Source: Wolfiporia cocos (taxonomy: Eukaryota; Basidiomycota; Agaricomycetes; Polyporales; Phaeolaceae). Taken from it: a DNA stretch of 64,000 nucleotides. The notes beneath the pieces were generated by a model. It ran no database searches. It was not told the DNA's origin and worked only from the letters and a program-made list of their open reading frames with translations. Made by a program: the position numbers and the translations under genes. Position 1 is the first letter of the stretch, and each line of letters starts with the position of its first letter. Below, in pieces: positions 58,484 to 64,000 of the stretch. The stretch lies in NCBI GenBank assembly GCA_029448655.1, contig JACCLO010000003.1, positions 2,728,001-2,792,000 on the forward strand, read 5' to 3'.

Positions 58484-60539
58484 ATGGGCTCAGTATCACA
58501 AACATCCGTCCTCGACACTCTCCAGGTGCGCCACAGTTATCTCTCATCTCCCATCCGTTGACCGATCGTCTGCAGGCGGAGTTCTCGCCTCCTCTGGATG
58601 GCCCTCTCATTGCGGCCATTGTAGCCGACTATGTCTCCGAAGGCATGAATAATGCGTCGGACAGTATACAGGTCCTCCGGGATGTGCTCGGACAACTCGC
58701 CTCGCAAGCCGAAAAGGAACTCATGGACGAAGACACATTATCAGAGCAGTTCTCACACACACACGTTTCCCCATACTCTATCACAGAGGAAACTAGCAGC
58801 TTGCATGACCTTTCAGTGGACACGAGCAACACAGCATACAGTTCCGCCTCATCGGGCTCGTGCAGCCAGCATTCCTTCAGCTCCCCGCTCGGGTTCCTGC
58901 AAGCTGCCTTCCCTCATCTCAGCACTTCAAGGCTGAAGCGCGCACTTAGCCTCGTCGAAGATGCTAGTGATTTGGACATGGAAAGTGTGGTTGAAGGCTT
59001 GCTTTCTAGCGAATATATACGTGAGCTAGAGGAACGAGGGTTGGACGGGTTGGACGACGTGGAAGGTTCCGCCAAATATGACGCAGATTGGCTGACAGTT
59101 GATGCCAAGAAGAAGGCGACCACGAAGTCTGCGAAGAAGAGCAAGAAGTGGGCAACCACTATTACGATTGTCGATATAAGGCAGAAGCAGCACGAACGTC
59201 CTATCGAGCCCCCTCGCTCCTCCGCGCCTGACCCCTGGACACAGCTATCTTCTGTTGCATCTTACCTTGCGACCATTGTATCCACTCGGTCACCCTCTTA
59301 TTTCCTCTCTTTCTTCCACTCGCCTGAACATTCTACTCCCGCCAAGGCACTCCGCGCGGCCCTTCGATCGCTGACCACTTCCTCGCATCATGACGAAGAG
59401 GAGATTCCATCAGATGAGACAGCCATGCTCTTCAACATGTTTGATGTGCTTCGCGCCACACCCGCATTCGCCGATCTAGACGCAGAAGAACGCGACCAAC
59501 TGATGGCGGACGCGCACCTTGCCTTGCGCGCAACATGCGGTCAACCCGACGAGGCGATTGACATCGTCTGGCTGCTTCGCGATTTAGACAGCGACTTCAA
59601 GTCTGGAGTGCTGGAATGGGGTGTGTGCCACGCCCACGCGCCATCTCGCCGTGCCAGAGCCAACCTGCCCACTGGCCCGCCGCCAGTTCAGCCGCCGCCG
59701 CCGCCAGTTCGGTCGCTAGCGCCACCCGATCGACCGCGCAGCAAGCAGCCGCTACAGAACGCGTGGACGACGGTTCCGCAGCGGCAGCGCCAGGGCCCGC
59801 ACCCTCTCGCCGAGTCTATCCCCGCATACCGACGCAGGGTGAGGAGCGGCGGGAATGGGCTGGGGAAAGGTGGCAAGGGTGACGTGGGCGAGCTGGCGAC
59901 TCATAAGATGCGAGTGAATGAACTAATGGCGCAGCGGCATGAAGCGCTGAGAGAGGCTGGGAGGGCGTGGCAGAGAGGGAATTCGAAAACGCGCGGCGGG
60001 GAGGTAGCGTTTTATTATGCAGAGCGGGTGAGTGTTGTCTTGTATCGTGTGGGTAGGCAGCGTTCATCTGGGTGATCGGTCGTTACGACCGGTCAGGCGC
60101 GTGAGCTGCAGCAACAAGCTCGCATTGAGCAGCTTGATGCCGCGCGTGAAATGGTCCAGGCAAAACGGTAAGCAGCTTTTCCCCCGTGCTTGCTGGTGCT
60201 GACGGATAGTGTAGGGCAACTTCCGCCAATGGCGATACTGTGGATTTACACGGTACCACCACTGCGGAAGCTGTTCATATTGTCAAGGACATTTTGAGGG
60301 AAAGCGGCTCATCCCCAGGTCAGTCAGGCCCATTTGATTGACCGAAGGTAAACCACTAAAAAGTCACAACACCCGCAGCGAAGCCTCTTCGCATTATCAC
60401 AGGTCGTGGAACGCATTCGGCCAATGGCATCAGCGTCTTAGGCCCTGCCGTTCGGAGTGCGCTCCTAGAGGACGGGTGGACCGTCGGATCATTCGAAGGA
60501 GGACTCGTCGTCCGTGGAAAATCTGCGTGGCGTACTTGA
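58484..60539 (+). CDS. DUF1771 and Smr domain protein
   Basis: The spliced protein has 609 aa. Exons are 58484-58525, 58576-60027, 60097-60167, 60215-60318 and 60379-60539. Start MGSVSQTSVLDTLQ joins in phase to AEFSPPLDG. The N-terminal part has helical segments that may be CUE/UBA-like (FLQAAFPHLSTSRLKRALSL). A proline-rich stretch (about 380-430) precedes the DUF1771 helix (ELMAQRHEALREAGRAW...ARELQQQARIEQLDAAR). The C-terminal Smr domain shows VDLHGTTTAEAVHIVKDIL and LRIITGRGTHSANG. Fungal and animal proteins of this layout link ubiquitin binding to Smr endonuclease activity in no-go mRNA decay (Cue2-like); I infer that role from domain order only. The DLHG and GRGTH motifs are intact. 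Confidence 0.85.
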
Positions 60540-62441
60540 TACTCTGCCTTGGCCTTTGTTCTGTTGATCATGGCTGTGGCCACATTCTAGTTCTCAGCGC
60601 TTGAGCCTCATCTCTTGTTCTACTACTGCTCAGTCCTGTACAATCTGGAGTCTCCGGTGTTCGACCGACATCTTGTATCATGTACGCGTACCGCGCATTC
60701 GGACGTGCCAGTGCACACGGGTGTTTTGTACTACCTAAGTCTCTATTCGACTGGTGATCGGCATCATTGGCGTGTATTTCACCTTCCAGAGCATAAAGAA
60801 TCCGGTTTGGCCGGGCTCGGCTTGTCTAGCACAACATTGTGCCTACGTCGAACCCCAGATCTCCTGCCGATCCCTAGCTGTAATCATGAGAATCCACAGA
60901 TGCTGGACAATAGACCTTACGAGGACGTACCAGCACTCCATGTATCTTATTGTATCTGTAATTCCAACTCGAGAAGCTAGCGATAGGAATCCGCAGATAG
61001 ACTATGCCACTGTGATCGATTGTCGTATAGCCACGGCGGTGTTCGAGACCTTTCATTATGTAGGCAGAGATATGAACAGCATTTCTCGCCATTCATCATC
61101 CCTGGATCTCACTCAATCCTTTCCTGATCCTTTATGATCAATCTCGCCGTTGGACTATAGTAGCGCATGACATACTAGTAGATGGTGGATGCACATAGTG
61201 GCACTTATTCCTAGTTATGTACTCAAGATACTCAGATATTCACATTTCGTCAAACAATCCAGCATAGTGTATACGGGACGCAAGCTTACGAGGCCCGAAT
61301 ACGGGTGCCAGTGCATTGCGATCACGCAATTTGAGTTCGGTTCTCTCCCTGTCACCTCTGAAAGGCTCAAACGTGGCCCTAAAATACGCTACGATATTAT
61401 CTCCATCGGTCCTCGTTTGAGATTTCAGTTTCTATGGCCATTCTCGACAATGATGGACCTGAACAACCCCTGAGATGGGCTGTGGCCACGGCAATATGCT
61501 CTACAGAGAACTCTGAAGCGATTGGTTTAAGTATGGCTGAAAGACACTGCCACGCAAAGATGGGGCACGAAATAATAATATCATACACTAGTTCATCGAT
61601 CGACTACTTACCGCTCGTTGCCAGTTGCTGTGTGTAGCATCAATCGAAGACTAGAACCGCACGACGAACAGCTCAAAAAGGCATGCGTGCATATCGGCGG
61701 CGCGAGTCATGCCACAGAAGCTCCATGGCGATGACAAGGGTCAGGCATGTGCACGCTTTAGCGGGAAACAGGCTGAGGGGTCCGGTCATCGGTGTGTTGC
61801 ATCACAGAGTGCGCTGTTCTGGAGTAAGGCATTTACCCGAGAATTAAACTCACTCTTACCGAGCAGAGTGTTCGTGACACTTAGTTTCATCGCTCGTGGC
61901 TGCACAGCGAAATGCCTGCACGATGCCAGCTGTCCGTACTATCAGCGCCTCAGCATCTATATCGGAATCTGTGGCGCGACCGCGTGCCACAGAATCTGTT
62001 CATAGAAACACCGGCGCCGGAACGCTCAAGCCCCAAAGCTTCATGGGCGGCAAATGTCAGTTCCACTACCGACCGACTAGAGCACGCTGGCTGTGATCAA
62101 TTCATTGGTCGAGGGCTTTGTGGCGCTCAACGCGTAGTCCCTATACAGGTCACATGGTCGCGTTCTAGAGCTAAACAATCTGCCTGAGCATGTAATGTCT
62201 TACGAGCATTGCGGGGTACATTGTGATTCCTTGTGCGCCTGCACGAGTCGTCATTCCACTTGGCGCATACGAGCCTTTGTCATTCTCCTGAGTAGTGCTG
62301 CCAGTGGTGCATGCATATGCCGAGACACCGCGCGGAATCCTGTGCCTGCCTGCTGTCTCCAATTCTCCTCAGCCGTTAGCGGAGCATCCGTCGGCGCAAC
62401 GAAAATTTGAAACGCACGCATATACTAGACCACGATCCACC
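60540..62441. other. Gene-poor stretch, 1.9 kb
   Basis: No recognised coding series, RNA gene or repeat. The open frames on both strands are short and without family motifs. It includes the promoter of the PQ-loop gene at its right end. Confidence 0.5.
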
Positions 62442-63878
62442 ATGCCAGCGAATGCTGCTGCTGAGAATGCCCTCGGTACCTTGGGTATGTCGATGTGCGC
62501 TGGCGGCCGCATCACATCCTAACCGTGCTCACATCAGGTACCATTTGCTGGACCATCCAGTTGGTCCCTCAAATTTGGAAGACATGGCGTGACAAGTCTA
62601 CCGAAGGCCTTTCTATGTTCCTCGTGTACGACCCATTTGTTTTGTCTGGACTGTCCTCACCGTAATGTCACACAACCGACCACAACTACACGCAGATTCC
62701 TATGGGGTGCCTCCGCCGGACCCATGGGCGTATACGCCATCGTCCTCGACCTCAACATCCCGCTAATTCTCCAGCCGCAATTATTCGGCGCACTTTGTTT
62801 CTTCTCATGGGCCCAGGTATGCGCATTCATTCTGACGCCTCCTGCCCCGCACGGGCGGGGTTGCAGAGCACTTCTATAGGCACGGCGTGGCTCAAGCGGA
62901 TTGAAGTGTTTGGCCCATATCCTCGCTTGAGGCGCATACGCATCACCACGCCCATGCCTGTCGCAATTCCAATCTCCGTGCAATCTCCCTTGCGGCGCGT
63001 TATTTCAAATGTCCTGTCATGCCGTCTCTGGCTCAACATCACAGAGGTACTTGCATGACAGGATCAGTATGCTTATTCGCTGTGATATAGTGCATGTATT
63101 ACGGCAAGAAGCGATCGGTGGCGGCTTGTATTGCAATGTATTTTGGGGCTCTCGTCATCCTGGCCGCATTCCAGGCTGGCATGGTATATGCGATCAGGGT
63201 TCGTGTGCCGCATCACCGTCATTTTGCCTCCGTATTACTCAAAGCAGTTGTTCTCAGCCATCTTATAAGCGAGGAAACGAGACAGGTGCTGAATTCTTTG
63301 GTATTCTGAGCTCAGTGATAATCGCAGTCGCACTCTTGTATGTTAACAGCTCATCAGGTTCCTTGAACTTGAGGTCCACTTACATTTGCTTGACATTCGT
63401 CATTCAGGCCACAATATTGGGAGATATATAAACGACGCGAAGTTGTCGGAATATCAGTTTTATTCATGACGGTTGACATGATGGGTGGGGTCTTTAGCGA
63501 TCTCTCTCTAGCGTTCAAGTCGTCTTTCAACATCATAGCGGGGGTGACTTACTCGCTGGTGGTTGTACGTATTTTTTGAGGTACTCCATGTATTTTGGCA
63601 TGTCCTGACTTGCACGCAAGGTCATGGATGGGCTCGTCATCTTGCTCGCCCTCATCCTCAATCCCCTCGCCAAACGTCGCCGCAAGCGCGCCGAGGCAGC
63701 TACGGTATCATCAGCGAACGTGGTTCCTCCAAGTACCAATGACATACATGAGGGCGGCCCTACTGACATAGAACTTACAAGCAACGATCCTCCGTCTCCC
63801 AGTGCACATGTCGATGTCGAGAGGAAGACGTTGAACGACGAAAAGGATATCGAGCGCCGACAATTTGAAGAGGTTTAA
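62442..63878 (+). CDS. PQ-loop repeat membrane protein
   Basis: The spliced protein has 284 aa. Exons are 62442-62484, 62538-62625, 62696-62816, 63091-63198, 63258-63337, 63408-63564 and 63621-63878. Two PQ-loops are visible: TIQLVPQIWKTWRDKSTEGLS early, and LLPQYWEIYKRREVVGIS in exons 5-6, each followed by membrane helices (GVFSDLSLAFKSSFNIIAGVTYSLVV among them); seven segments are likely. The tail is hydrophilic. The family includes vacuolar/lysosomal amino-acid transporters and SWEET-like carriers; the substrate here is unknown. The intron 62817-63090 is 274 nt, far longer than others in the window. Confidence 0.88.
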
Positions 63879-64000
63879 CAGACGGAAGCAGCTTACCAGT
63901 TCTGAGTGCAGAGGGTTGGGAGACGGACCTATACGACTCGACGACCGTGTAACCTGCGCGGTCCCCGCTGCGCAGGGGTCATGCCATTACGATAGATGCC
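63879..64000. other. Downstream end of window
   Basis: Only 122 bp follow the PQ-loop stop codon. Nothing recognisable. Confidence 0.5.

Overview
This window is nuclear DNA from a filamentous basidiomycete, most likely an Agaricomycete; a polypore-like lineage is my inference from the protein families. Almost every gene is cut by short GT-AG introns of about 40-90 nt, many with visible CTNAC/CTAAT branch sites. The genes are typical fungal housekeeping genes, there are no operons or ribosome binding sites, and coding third positions are GC-rich, extremely so at 2-9 kb. I rebuilt the exon-intron structures by hand from splice signals, reading-frame continuity and remembered family conservation, and every joined model I give is a whole number of codons. 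No tRNA, rRNA, CRISPR array or intact transposon was recognised.

Layout, left to right. 0.2-9 kb: HGH1 chaperone (-), SPT20 of SAGA (+), a GATA zinc-finger factor (-), and an unrecognised basic protein with a C-x2-C motif (-). 10.9-16.5 kb: DED1 RNA helicase (-) divergent from SEC72 (+), which converges on the phosphatidate phosphatase APP1 (-). 17-22.6 kb: a tandem pair of dienelactone-hydrolase paralogues (-) and a sterol O-acyltransferase (-). 23.7-28 kb: the spliceosomal RED protein (-) divergent from an Old-Yellow-Enzyme oxidoreductase (+) with a changed flavin-site motif. 28.6-36 kb: a predicted small spliced gene (-), a DUF2015 protein (+), an F-box-like protein (+), PET117 (+) and a TAP-like serine peptidase (-).

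36.6-39.6 kb holds a 14-exon TFIIIC 90-kDa-type subunit (-), followed by about 3.4 kb without a recognisable gene. From 43 to 60.5 kb genes are dense again and biased to chromatin and RNA: a MYND protein (-), the exon-junction protein Y14 (+), an HP1-type chromodomain protein (+), a large serine-rich membrane protein (-), a predicted small protein (-), a serine-rich basic nuclear-type protein (+), a 17-exon SIR2 deacetylase (+), a KAT14/CSRP2BP-type GNAT acetyltransferase (-) and a DUF1771/Smr protein (+). A PQ-loop membrane protein (+) closes the window.

The most striking features are the SIR2 gene, which contains three microexons of 7, 12 and 9 nt, and its tail-to-tail 12-bp coding overlap with the acetyltransferase gene, which puts a deacetylase and an acetyltransferase in direct antisense contact. 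The unusual active-site motif of the Old Yellow Enzyme and two lineage-specific-looking proteins of unknown function also deserve attention.
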